64,000 nt of DNA from Gonocerus acuteangulatus. Its lineage: Eukaryota; Arthropoda; Insecta; Hemiptera; Coreidae. The notes below the pieces were generated by a model. It made no database searches. It was given only the letters and a program-made list of their open reading frames with translations, and was not told the origin of the DNA. Of this stretch, positions 48,501 to 57,582 are shown in pieces; the first letter of the stretch is position 1, and every line of letters starts with the position of its first letter. The position numbers and the translations under genes are program-made. The stretch is taken from assembly GCA_946811695.1 (NCBI GenBank), contig OX328127.1, positions 45,518,611 through 45,582,610 of the forward strand, in the 5' to 3' direction.

Positions 48501-51500
48501 AAAATATATGAAGACTAAATAAATCTGTTACCAACTACCTACACTATCTCCTTTATCTAAGCTTTCAAAGAGTTCCTAGTCTTAAACAAGAAATGATCAG
48601 TTTTTATAGCGTTTCACGTTAAGTGCTTGATCAATAAATACTTTTCAAATGTTGGAACAGAAGAGAGAGTGCAGGACCCGCCCAGATGTTTGCATGCACA
48701 ATTGAACTCTTGGGTTTATCTCAATAGGCTATAGACTTTATTTTATTAGATGAATTATTGTGCCACGCTGTGATATGAACCCTGGTAGCGCAATTGGAAA
48801 GACACTCAAGCATAAAACAGGAGATCCAGGGTTCAAATCTCAGCCTAGTGAGTTCATTTATATAAGATAAAAAAAATTGAAAAGCCATTACTCTTTTATT
48901 AAAATTCTTTGATATAAAAATGATTCATCAGAATCAATTCCCTTTCAACAAATAGTATAGTAAGAAATAAGCTTGACTTACTTTAATTTGATTTCTTGAG
49001 CAAAATTTCGCTCTCATTAAAAAATCTGTAATGTCGGAACAATTTTTTGGGATCCTAGGAAGAAAGTCTCGAAGTGCTTTACTGCCACTTAATTTCTCTG
49101 CAAGGCCTGGAGGAGGACAAAGCTTTGTACAAGCTAATTTAGTAATTTTGACTTTTTCCTCAGCATCTTTGGAGATGGCTTTCCATATTTTAAAAACAAA
49201 TAAGCACCTTAAGAATGAAATCACATCAATGCAAGGACCAGGAAAGTCACGTAAAACTCTCCTGAAAAAATGAAAAATACATTTATTTTGTCATTTTAAA
49301 GCATAATTAATAATAGATGTGTAAGACAAGAGAAGAAGAAGAAATCCCTTAATTAAAACAAAGTTGGCTGCCCAAATACATTGGGTTGCAAAACACACAG
49401 CGTACTTATCAATCTTTCAAAAATTCATTTCAATTGGTTAAAAGGTTAATAGTAATAATAAATTAAACAATAAAAAAGTACAAGAAATGTATTCAAAATG
49501 CAAAATGACACTTTTTCGGATTTTAGAATTTAGTAAACAAAAATGGAGGTCTTCCAAACTAAGATTTCCAGGAGAGCCGAAACAAAAATCTTGCAATATT
49601 TGAGGGGGAAAAACATATGAATATTAAATTAATACTATTCTTACCTGAAAATGAGATCACATAGTACTCGAGCATTATCTGTAATCAATTTTGATTTTAA
49701 AATTGTATCAAAAATATACTCATATGATTTACCTAAAAAGAAAGAAAACAAATTCAGACAAAATGAAAATCTTTATTCAAAATAAAAATAAATTTATATG
49801 AGACATAATTAGTACGTACCAAAGAAAATAATTAATGAAGAACAAAGTTTGCTTGCTATTTTGGGTAAACACTCTGCCCCTGTCCTATTATAAAATAGAA
49901 AAAAGAAAACAATAAAACAAGATGAGAAGTGTTAGTTGATTCATATTTGCTTTCATAGGCAAAAAATAGGAATTTTAACTCAATTATTATAAGAGATTGG
50001 CCATTCTAAATGAAAATAATTTAATATACCTTGATGCCTTAATTTCCATATCCAAATACATGGCCATAAGGTCTGACATTTTATGTAAATACGCAGAGAG
50101 ATCATTTGGCTGAAAATTAATTTAAATTCATTCAGATATTGTGTAAAGCATATTTTTTAAACAAAAATTAAAAGAAGAAGTGAAGACAAATATCAACAGT
50201 ACTATTAATATTGTTACAAATCATTCCTATATAAATTGTTGGCACTAATATATTGTAAAAAAATCAAATTATAGTATTGTGGATACAGTGGTATGTTTTA
50301 TTTTGTTGTGAAGTATGAGTGAGTGCAACTCCAATTCGAAGTTTTATGAGGACTGCATCTTCTGTAGCTGGATTTCCATTCTTTTATAAGTGGCTTTATC
50401 TCCTGAAACTTGTTGTAATTTCAATGTAATATGACGCTATCTGTAAAACACTTATTAACGGACTGAAGAAAATAAGAAAACTTGGAACATACCAAGTGAG
50501 TTGTATGAACTGTTGACGGATGGTGGCCCACTATAGACTCATCTTTCATATTTGTTATGCAATACCAACTTATATAAATGTATACAGCATAGAATTGAAA
50601 AAAAATAAATAAAAAAAAATATATGTTAAAAGAAATGCGAAAAAGAACTGTTTTTTTTTTTGTTTTTTTTAATTTTATCAAGGTGCGTCAACTAGATCAT
50701 TAACACCATTCACTTTTTATTAAATTCATCCAGTTTTTATTTTGAATTTTATAGTTGTTAGTTTCGTTTTTAAATTTTTCAAATTTTTTAGAGCATATTT
50801 ATTTAAATTTTAAAGTCTACTTATACATAACCCAGATTTTTGGGACAGGTTATCAACAGGTTACCAATCTTTCCCTGTCCAGGGGGGGGGGGAGGGAAAT
50901 GCCTGTTCTTCGTATATTCATTACTTATATGTTAATTACACGCATGTATACATTTTAAGTTCTTTAATTTTACAGGATTTCCACTTTCCTAATTTTGCTT
51001 GCATTATTCAGGAAAATAAAGGAAATAGCTGATGTAGCGGACTCGTAAAATCAAATAAATAAAAGTAAAGAAATATTGATATTATTTTTAATTGTAACAC
51101 CACTTTATTATTAACAACAATTTACGGGGCTACAGGTTACCATCCTATATCAAGCCAGTATAGGGCCTTCTCTTTTTTCGAAAGAAAAGCTACCACCACT
51201 AGTGGGAAGTCAACCCACAATCCTAGGCTCGGAGTATTCATGCCTTAACACTCTCGGCCTTCGGGATTGCAGAAATATGTCATGTAGAAATTGTATATAT
51301 TAAAGAGCTAATTATTAAATCTTTCTTACACTCAAAATCCTGAAATCAGTATAAGTCATATGGAAGAACATCAGAGTGTCAGACATGTTTTTTTTTAGCT
51401 TTCTAGCTCTATTGGGTCTAGTAAAACATTCGTTAACAGAAGGTGAGACTTTTCTGAAACAAAAATCATTTCTATCTTCACTCTACAATTAAGCCATAAA

Positions 51501-54500
51501 TTTACATGGAAAAAAATAAATAAAATGATCTACTATATATTTGAAGAGCTTGGTATCAAAGTTGGACAACTCCATTTTTTTCAGTTTTGTGATTTTTGTC
51601 GATTCTTAAGTGGATTTTTATGCTGCATTCGATTTTACAACTGTTTTTCATTAAAAACGGACAGAAAATAGGTAATATAGTGTTTATTTCAACCGTTCAG
51701 AATCAAAATATGGACAATTCCAACATAGTTTGGTTTAAAAAAATGACAACTCCATCAGTAGCCAATGAGAAGCTTGCATTCATACAATCTGCTCCCAACA
51801 TGCATTGCAAATCCATCATGGCTGAATGTTCATAGTTACTTGTAATAAGTGCATTTGGCGATAATTCTTATTAATAACTAGCTGTTATCCGGCACACTGT
51901 GGTTCCGAATGCCGGATTATGGGACAAAACCTCTAGGTACTTGAATCTTTCTGATTTAGGTATGATTTTTGAAGAATTTCTTTTGTGCCGAGTCGAATGA
52001 GACCACTACCAATTCTATAGAATAATTATTTTATTAATAAACGGGCTTTATATAACAACAACCGTGAAAAATAGCAAGTATTTAATTTAAAATATTCATA
52101 CTTTACTCAAGTGGTAGATCTATGTATCCTTCCAAATGTATTTTCAAGACCTGAAGTGAATAAATTAACAGCTAATGTGGTACTGGTAACTGTTCTCGAC
52201 ATATTCCTCTTTATTTAAATTTTCGCGTATAACAAATAAATATTGACAGTTTCACACTAAATATTAAATAGATCTCATCGTTAATGTTCAGTTATTTGCC
52301 ATTAAAAACTTTTCAACAACTCTCTGCAGAAAATAATAATGGTTAACTCGTTTTTCAAAAAATAATCGCATCGCTAATTGATAACTTTATTTTATTAGCT
52401 GTGCACAGGTATGGCGGAGTACGGCGATGAAAATTATAGCACAGCCACTTCAATACATGTAGTTATAGGTAAAACTGTGCGAAGAGGATAGCTAAGTACC
52501 ACTTTTTTTCTAAACTTAATAAAATAAGGATAATTTAGTTTCATTTCAGTTTTGTCAAACTGTATTTAAATAACATTTTTCATGTAATTTTTAACTATAT
52601 AATTTTGATTTAATACATTAGACATAATTACATTATATTAAAACACCCTCGAGCATACCAAATTCATATTTGTTTGGTTTCAAAAAAGGATAGGTTCAAT
52701 TTTCAAATGGCTCCCTTTGGTTTCAAAAACAGACAACTCCATGACTTGGTTTCAAACATGGACAACTCCACTATTTAAAGTGTAATTACGGCCTGAATAC
52801 TTATATAATTTTGTAGTGCCTTTGAAATAATGTTTCTGAGTCCTATAAGAATAACATGTAAAAAAATCACCATGATACTGACATCAATATAGTAGATATG
52901 GTTTTTTGCCTCTCCTGAAAAAAAGCAAAAGTGGAGTTGTCCAACTTTGATACTAAGCTCCTCATTTGTCAAATACCACTCACTCACTCACTGACTATCA
53001 TCGCCCAGCCCAAACCAGTAGACAAAAAATTTGAAATTTTGCATGGACACTTCCTTTGAGATCTAAACACTCGCTAAGAAAGTTTGTTTTATATTCAAAT
53101 TTTTAGGGGGGTTCGAATTTTTAGTTTTAAAGAGAGCATGCTCGCCGAGGCAGCATGTGTCGTTAGGACGATAAGAGAGCAGCTGTTACCGTTCTGTATC
53201 TATTTCATAGTATTATTTGTAATTGCGGTTATTTTCAACTATGATGACAGTACTTGAATTACTAGAAATAAACTGTGATTTCGTTTCTCATAGAGTTCAA
53301 GCTACACCTGGTGATGGTCCATCCCGGGTAATAATATCCCGAACCCTTGCACAGCCCCCTCACCCATCAGCATCCCCAGTCAGATGGTGTTCCCAAATGA
53401 CATCTTGGAAACTTAAATTTTTAAATGTTAACGTACATTAATTATTTACAACAAATTTTAACCTGTACTGGTTAAACTGCTGTTACTGCTAACCTATAAC
53501 GGGGAGATAACAGGTTATCTCTAGGTTTCTTGAGAACCGTGCTATAATAAACCACAATATTATGTAGTAGTGTTAATTTTGATGATATATTATTTAATAC
53601 AATAAAATAACTACTTATTTGCGGGTTGCCAGCTAGTACATATAAAAATTCCAGACACAAAAAGTTGACGTTGAAATTTCTTGGCTTTATTTCCGGATTG
53701 GATCACCATAAGTGAGTTTTCCGCCATATAGGAATGTAGAAAACAGTCATAAAACCTACATATCGCAAGTCCATAAATTTTAAGGCCAACCATTAAGAAA
53801 TTACATAAGGATAAAAAATGATATGACTAATAAAACTTACTCATAATAAATGGTCATTAATTTTAGTAGTCTTTTTATATTGAGTCCAGAAAATTCTGAT
53901 TGGCAATGTTTCATAAAATCAGATATCCAAGGAAAAGTATTTACAATATTCGTCATTTCAGAATATTCCTTGAAAAGATTTAGAAGATCTGCATCATCAC
54001 TTTCTTCTTTAACTGAAATGTAAAAACAAGTTAATGTTACAAAGGAAAACATATAAAGAAGAATAATTTACAAAAACAGATAAAAAGTGGTATAATTTTG
54101 TACATGGATGGTAAACAAATTGAAGCAGATGTGGCTCAGTGACCAACATTGGCCTTCTGTACTTAGGTCCTTAAGGCAGATGTTTAATGGGTACCAGCAA
54201 AGGACACAATCTGATCCACTTTTATATTACATTAGATCAAAACCAGTGATTTACAAACGTTTTTGGCCACGTATCATATCATAAATTGTACCTTCTACTT
54301 TTGTAAATAAATGTATAATAAATTAAAAAATAATATTGAATTTATACAGATCAAATAAATATTAGCAAGCTCAAATTCTACAGCACACAATGTATAAAAT
54401 AGAGGATCAGAGTTCAAAACTATGATGTGCAATAGAGATTTTATCTCTTGATCTTGTCTCGGCTTCTTTCTCCAGCGGTGCTCGTTGTCCGGCCGTTATA

Positions 54501-55238
54501 TTTCGCCCAAATCCTATTGGGCTTCATCAGACGTGTTCCTTACTCTTCGGGGTGTGCAGGAGCTATGCACACCCCGAAGAGTAAGGAACACGTCTGATGA
54601 AGCCCAATAGGATTTGGGCGAAATATAACGGCCGGACAACGAGCACCGCTGGAGAAAGAAGCCGAGACAAGATCAAGACGATGCCCCAGCGAAGGAGCCT
54701 AAAGGAGAACAAGATTTTATCTCCTAGTGTCATTTTACTGAGGTCAGAATTACGTGTCCAGACTATCTATTTGGCCCACCCAGCCTCTAATTGGTGCCTT
54801 CAAATAGGGGAAAATCATTAGACTGGAGCATTGAACTGACTGCAATTCTCTCAAATGAACTGTGTGGCCATGTATCAGATACCTGCACAGTACATGCTCC
54901 TCTGGACCTGTTAAAAGATACAGCTTTATTTTTCCAATAAAATTATATTTATAGGATTCCTGGAATAAAATAAGTTTTTCAAAAGTATTTCATTACCAGA
55001 GGCATTAAAAATATTAAAAGCAAAAGAAAAGTTTGCTTTCCATTGAACAGATGTACGAAGAAATGTATAAAGTTTCTGAAGAAAATGAATAATGCTTCAA
55101 AAATTATCGAAGTTTTTCTAAAAAAGATCATTATATGAAAATATTGGTCATTGACTTACTAAGAATTACATCACCACCTTCTTCGGAGGTTGAACGCGGA
55201 GTTTCTTGAGAGATCTTTTTAGTTTTCCTTTCTAGCAT
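42405..55238 (-). CDS. unrecognised 680-aa nuclear-type protein (11 exons)
   Basis: The coding exons, 5' to 3' on the minus strand, are 55238-55160, 54012-53841, 50568-50493, 50109-50030, 49884-49820, 49732-49645, 49261-48982, 48011-47922, 47685-46911, 46833-46666 and 42574-42405. Every junction keeps frame. The N-terminus is short and charged (MLERKTKKISQETPRS). Residues about 27-300 look helical and repeat-like (ARVLCDLIFRRVLRDFPGPC, FLRCLFVFKIWKAI). About 310-570 is acidic and serine-rich, starting GLMDDLWTDF. The C-terminal part is basic (GRRRTTRRKSPG). I see no catalytic motif, signal peptide or membrane segment. The layout suggests a nuclear scaffold or repair-type protein, but that is only a guess. 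It is divergent from RFC3. Confidence 0.65.
42728..42911 (+). repeat. SINE family 1, nearly complete
   Basis: Head 'ccgtggtctagcagctaacg', B-box 'gtgggttcgattcc', body 'ggcaggaattttctcatc', tail 'gatgctccgt' plus poly(A). It sits in the last intron of the 680-aa gene. Confidence 0.8.
43405..43454 (-). repeat. SINE family 2 tail fragment at the mariner target
   Basis: 'ccgggctttctataggttg' resembles the SINE-2 tail seen at 10364 and 24617. The mariner inserted at the TA a few bases downstream. Confidence 0.45.
43455..44740 (-). mobile_element. complete Mos1-like mariner element, 1286 bp
   Basis: The 28-bp terminal inverted repeats are 43455-43482 and 44713-44740. The left begins 'ccaggtctgcaagtttaaaa' and the reverse complement of the right begins 'ccaggattgcaagtttaaaa'. 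Both ends are flanked by TA (43453-43454, 44741-44742). The total length of 1286 bp equals that of Drosophila Mos1 (recalled). It encodes one intact transposase on the minus strand. It lies in the 4.1-kb last intron of the 680-aa gene, in the same orientation. Confidence 0.93.
43531..44568 (-). CDS. mariner transposase, intact
   Basis: Cut-and-paste DNA transposase of the mauritiana (Mos1) subfamily, 345 aa from the Met at 44568. A Met four codons upstream (44580) opens the same frame, but the Mos1-like start MSNFKPNKEH fits the family length. N-terminal helix-turn-helix DNA-binding domain: 'TVKTCERWFQSFKRGDFDV' and 'QQMMAEQLNVTRQAISDRL'. Interdomain motif WVPHEL. The DD34D catalytic triad is intact: Asp156 in VTGDEKW, Asp249 in LQHDNAPAH, Asp284 in SPDLAPSDYHLF. 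There is no stop or frameshift, so it could be active. ORFs overlapping it in other frames are shadows. Confidence 0.95.
   Translation of the reverse strand: MSNFKPNKEHLRHVMIFLFNQKKKASECHRILVETYGDLAPTVKTCERWFQSFKRGDFDVTDKKRENRPKKFEDVELQSLLDEDNTQTQQMMAEQLNVTRQAISDRLRAMGKIQKVGKWVPHELDERQMEKRKTVCEMLLLRHERKGFLHRVVTGDEKWIYFQNPKRIKSWVTPGQPSTSSARPDRFGKKTILCVWWDQKGVIYYELLKPGETVNTDRYRQQLINLSHALIEKRPEWAHRHAKVILQHDNAPAHSARLTKETISSLGWELLPHPPYSPDLAPSDYHLFSSMGHSLAEQHFNNFEDVRKWLDEWISNKDEAFFWNGIHKLPERWTKCVESEGQYFE
44743..46665. other. intron sequence of the 680-aa gene
   Basis: It contains a SINE-1 tail scrap (45048-45110), repeat D copy 3 (45731-45850) and AT-rich unique sequence. No exon is seen. Confidence 0.5.
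45731..45850. repeat. interspersed repeat D, copy 3
   Basis: 'aaaagtctgactca', 'ggaactgtgccatctta', 'cctagtgtcatttggaaagc' match 603 and 10716. Confidence 0.5.
46666..46833 (-). CDS. 680-aa gene, exon 10
   Basis: Acceptor 'ttaaattttcttag', donor gtatgt. It encodes a basic stretch (KQEGRRKFKTPAELKLV) followed by APPKCFCVQDIIKLAL. Confidence 0.7.
46911..47685 (-). CDS. 680-aa gene, exon 9 (large acidic exon)
   Basis: 775 bases open throughout, acceptor 'aaatttgattttag'. It starts ERSGFVGLMDDLWTDF and is rich in Ser, Asp and Glu, so probably disordered. The donor gtccttat is weak, but it is the only one here that keeps frame with exon 10. Confidence 0.75.
47922..48011 (-). CDS. 680-aa gene, exon 8
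   Basis: Acceptor 'tatttgtttcag', donor gtaagt, exactly 30 codons: LFLKAAENPEVFYNFQPAMK and onward. Confidence 0.75.
48241..48450 (-). other. 69-codon open frame, status unclear
   Basis: The peptide (from MLQKRFGYKPFSICQSVTFS) looks protein-like, but the frame has no matching splice sites and lies in intron 7 of the 680-aa gene. It may come from a mobile element. I cannot assign it. Confidence 0.2.
48550..48740 (+). repeat. solo end of the 40.2-kb TIR element family
   Basis: 'tctcctttatctaagctttcaaagagttcc', 'cagtttttata..gtttcacgt' and 'tttatct..aat.ggctatag' match the right arm at 41225-41423. Confidence 0.5.
48780..48846 (+). repeat. tRNA-like element (SINE head or tRNA pseudogene)
   Basis: A-box-like 'tagcgcaattggaaagac' and B-box-like 'gggttcaaatctc', about 33 bp apart, with a possible anticodon arm between. 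An A-rich tail follows. The acceptor stem does not pair well, so I do not call it a functional tRNA. Confidence 0.45.
48982..49261 (-). CDS. 680-aa gene, exon 7
   Basis: 280 bases, acceptor 'ttcattttttcag', donor gtaagt. Helical and Leu-rich: FLRCLFVFKIWKAISKDAEE, LRDFLPRIPKNCSDITDFLM. Confidence 0.85.
49645..49732 (-). CDS. 680-aa gene, exon 6
   Basis: Acceptor 'tttctttttag', donor gtaag. KSYEYIFDTILKSKLITDNA then RVLCDLIF. Confidence 0.75.
49820..49884 (-). CDS. 680-aa gene, exon 5
   Basis: Acceptor 'ttttataatag', donor gtacgt. TGAECLPKIASKLCSSLIIF. Confidence 0.7.
50030..50109 (-). CDS. 680-aa gene, exon 4
   Basis: Acceptor 'ttaattttcag', donor gtatat. PNDLSAYLHKMSDLMAMYLD is clearly helical. 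Confidence 0.75.
50493..50568 (-). CDS. 680-aa gene, exon 3 (tentative)
   Basis: It was chosen because it is the one open stretch found here with AG and GT boundaries and a length (76 = 3n+1) that joins exon 2 to exon 4 in frame. The acceptor 'catttatataag' is weak, the donor gtatgt good. Peptide: WYCITNMKDESIVGHHPSTV. Confidence 0.5.
50830..50912 (-). repeat. SINE family 2 fragment
   Basis: 'gggacaggttatcaacaggtt' and 'ccctgtccagg' are the tail part, ending in a G-run. Confidence 0.45.
51100..51268 (-). repeat. SINE family 2
   Basis: In reverse orientation, from tail ('ggctacaggttaccatcc') to head ('cctaggctcggagtattcatgcc', 'ctctcggcc'). Confidence 0.65.
51543..52963. mobile_element. 1.42-kb TIR element with subterminal repeats
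   Basis: Terminal repeats of about 32 bp: 'gaagagcttggtatcaaag' plus 'ttggacaactcca' at left, and the reverse complement with one or two changes at 52932-52963. Inside, degenerate copies of 'tttcaaacatggacaactcca' occur near 51701, 51731, 52676, 52717 and 52746. It sits inside a repeat-G copy, with ATTT on both sides (51539-51542, 52964-52967). No transposase is seen. Confidence 0.7.
52964..53637 (-). repeat. repeat family G, copy 2
   Basis: Reverse complement of 3593-4376, from 'atttgtcaaatacc' to 'gccagctagt'. Its end continues to the left of the inserted element at about 51525-51542 ('gatctactatatattt'). Confidence 0.65.
53841..54012 (-). CDS. 680-aa gene, exon 2
   Basis: Acceptor 'ttttacatttcag', donor gtaagt. 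KEESDDADLLNLFKEYSEM then 'LNIKRLLKLMTIYYE'. The phase fits exon 1. Confidence 0.75.
54446..54678. repeat. 233-bp perfect hairpin repeat
   Basis: Arms 54446-54558 and 54566-54678 appear fully complementary over 113 bp, with a 7-base loop 'ggagcta'. They contain 'tcttgatcttgtctcgg', 'ggccgttatatttcgccc' and 'tgggcttcatcagacgtg'. It is in intron 1 of the 680-aa gene. Confidence 0.9.
54760..54915 (+). repeat. SINE family 3, degraded
   Basis: 'ggggaaaatcattagactggagcattg', 'gtgtggccatgtatcagatacctgcacagta', 'gctcctctggacctgtta' follow the reversed SINE-3 body. Confidence 0.5.
55160..55238 (-). CDS. 680-aa gene, first coding exon
   Basis: The ATG is at 55238-55236, donor gtaagt. An acceptor-like 'tttatattgttag' lies two bases before the ATG, so an upstream non-coding exon is possible. 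Confidence 0.6.
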
Positions 55239-56032
55239 AACTAACAATATAAAATAAATTTAAAAACAAAATATATGTAACAGAAGACTATCACAATAAC
55301 AAAAATGGCAGTAACAACATCATGAAAACGGTATGATAATCGATACTTATGTAAATAAAAATACATAGATTCGATAATTAAATAAGTACATGTTTTCCAT
55401 TGCTTATAATTTGTTTGAAGTGTTTTTTTTTTTTTTTTTAATAAAATCCCCTAAGATAAGGGGTTGAGTCAGGATTCGTAGCCTGTTTCCCCGCAAAAGG
55501 GTGGAAAAATTACTTTTTAAAATGTCTCCTGAAGTTAATTTCGTGATCTATTTTTTTTTTTTTTAATTTTAAACACAATATTAGTAATTTAAAGAATGAG
55601 ACGAGAAAAATAGCGTGAAAACCAACAAGCGCAAACATATTGGCAAATTGGTCCTTTCGTTTAAATGCGATTGTATTCCTAGCAGTGACCCCCCCCCCTC
55701 CAGTCGTCAATACTCTCCGCCCTCGATTAATGCAAATAAAAGAAAAACTACAAAGCACAGTAAAGTGCTTCTTATTTTATTTTAAAAACTTAAAAAAAAG
55801 TCTTATTTTTCGATGACATTTTCTTGTACTAAATCGAGGATATGCCTTTAATATTACCGACATTAATCTCTTTTCAAAGCAGACTAACCTTTGCTTATAA
55901 CCAGTCAAAATGTTTCGTTTCTTAAGTTTGGCGCCAGATCCTAGAATGTTACATTTTGAAATTAAGTAAATACATTTAGGTTTTCATCTGTAACACTTAT
56001 TTCCTACCGGTTGACAAGAATTGTAGCCAACA
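55239..56032. promoter_or_regulatory. shared upstream region of the 680-aa gene and RFC3
   Basis: 794 bp separate two start codons pointing away from each other. This spacing is compatible with a bidirectional promoter. I see no clear TATA box. The region has T-runs near 55424-55439 and 55550-55564. Confidence 0.45.
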
Positions 56033-56119
56033 ATGAGTTTATATGTTGACAAGTATAGGCCGACATCACTTCAAAAGTTGGATTTCCACTTAAGCCAAGC
56101 TCAGCATTTGAGAAATTTG
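56033..56119 (+). CDS. RFC3: RFC3 exon 1
   Basis: 29 codons from ATG. The preceding bases 'gccaaca' give A at -3. Donor gtacat. The following intron is only 73 bp. Confidence 0.95.
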
Positions 56120-57551
56120 GTACATTTTTATCTTATCTATTTTTTATAGTTTGACGATTATCTTGGTTATTATATTTGTTTTATTTTCTTAGGTGAACCA
56201 AGGTGATTTTCCACACTTGCTTTTTTTTGGTCCTTCTGGATCAGGCAAAAAAACAAGAATAATGGCTTTGTTGAGGGAGCTTTATGGAGCTGGAGTTGAG
56301 AGATTAAGACAAGAAAAAATTAATATTACTGTAAGTTAATGAATCTTTTAATAAAAATAGTTTAAATGACCTATTATTCAAAAATGAAAATGCATGTTTC
56401 TTTACTAATAGGTTTCACTTTTATTTTCAATAAATTACATTGAATGAACACAATTGACAGGAAGAATTTTGAGTTAGACTTTTTTTAAAAGGGAATTCTT
56501 AAAAATAAATTTTAGGCTCCTCTTCGGTAGGGTGTCCTTCTTTCATAGGATGGTAAGTTAATTTCTTCTAATGAAACCAAAGCTATGGATAGAGGGTGTT
56601 GCCAGTATACTGACATGGTATTAGTTGATTAGGGTTGATGAAATCTCTTGTTGCTTCCAGAGGGCAGAATTCCTTCCTGGGTCCCATATTCCTCCAAGGA
56701 CTGTTTGTTATCTCTAATATAATTTGTTTTTTTACTATGCTTCGACATTTAGGCCATTAGTGCAGGGCTATCTATAGGTTGCCACCATTCCTAAACATAC
56801 ATGTTGATGCAGGGAATTTCTTCAACTGGCCCTGAAATGAAAAACTCAACCTGCTGGAGGGGGGACTCAAACTCCCGCATTAGAATACAGAAAACCATGG
56901 GGAGACCCTCTAATATTATGTTGCCCAGACATTTTTATTTATGGTTATTTCTTTTGTTATTCTACCTATTAGAAAACACACAAAGGGCATTAAGTAAAAC
57001 ACTATTTGAGTAAAAAGTATTATAATTAGCACTTTTCAATAACTACTGTACATTCCAGTCTAAAGCTCTCTTTTGTCATACTTCATCTGTTTTTCGTTGT
57101 CATGGAGACAGACATACTTGTAATACAAAGAAATATTTGAATTTCTAGGTTTCATACTACCAAAGTACTTATCCCCCCTTCTTATTGGTTTTGCGTAACA
57201 TTCCATTGTGGATTTAAACTGAGGTTCTTTCAAGAGGCTGTACCCTCAGTAGTCTCTCTATTGTCATACTCGTTCAGAGTGTTTTCATATTCAGTCAAAT
57301 TAAGAAGGAATAATTGAAATATGCATAAAAAAAATTCATTACACGTTAACTAAATTTATTTTGTTGCTTCCCTACACGATTCATACCTTTGTTGTTTTTT
57401 TTTTGTTTTTTTACAGCGCATCGACATCTGGGCCATTAGCGCCATGGTGCCTCTTGTTTACAAATTTAATAATAGGTACATTCTCAACAGTGTAATGATG
57501 TATACTAAAAAGATAATAAATATACCATTAAAATGCTGAAATTTGTGTCAT

Positions 57552-57582
<31 letters not shown>

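Noticed and set aside
48780..48846. Possible functional tRNA gene
   Set aside because: A- and B-box-like words are present, but the acceptor stem does not pair and an A-rich tail follows. A SINE head or pseudogene is more likely.
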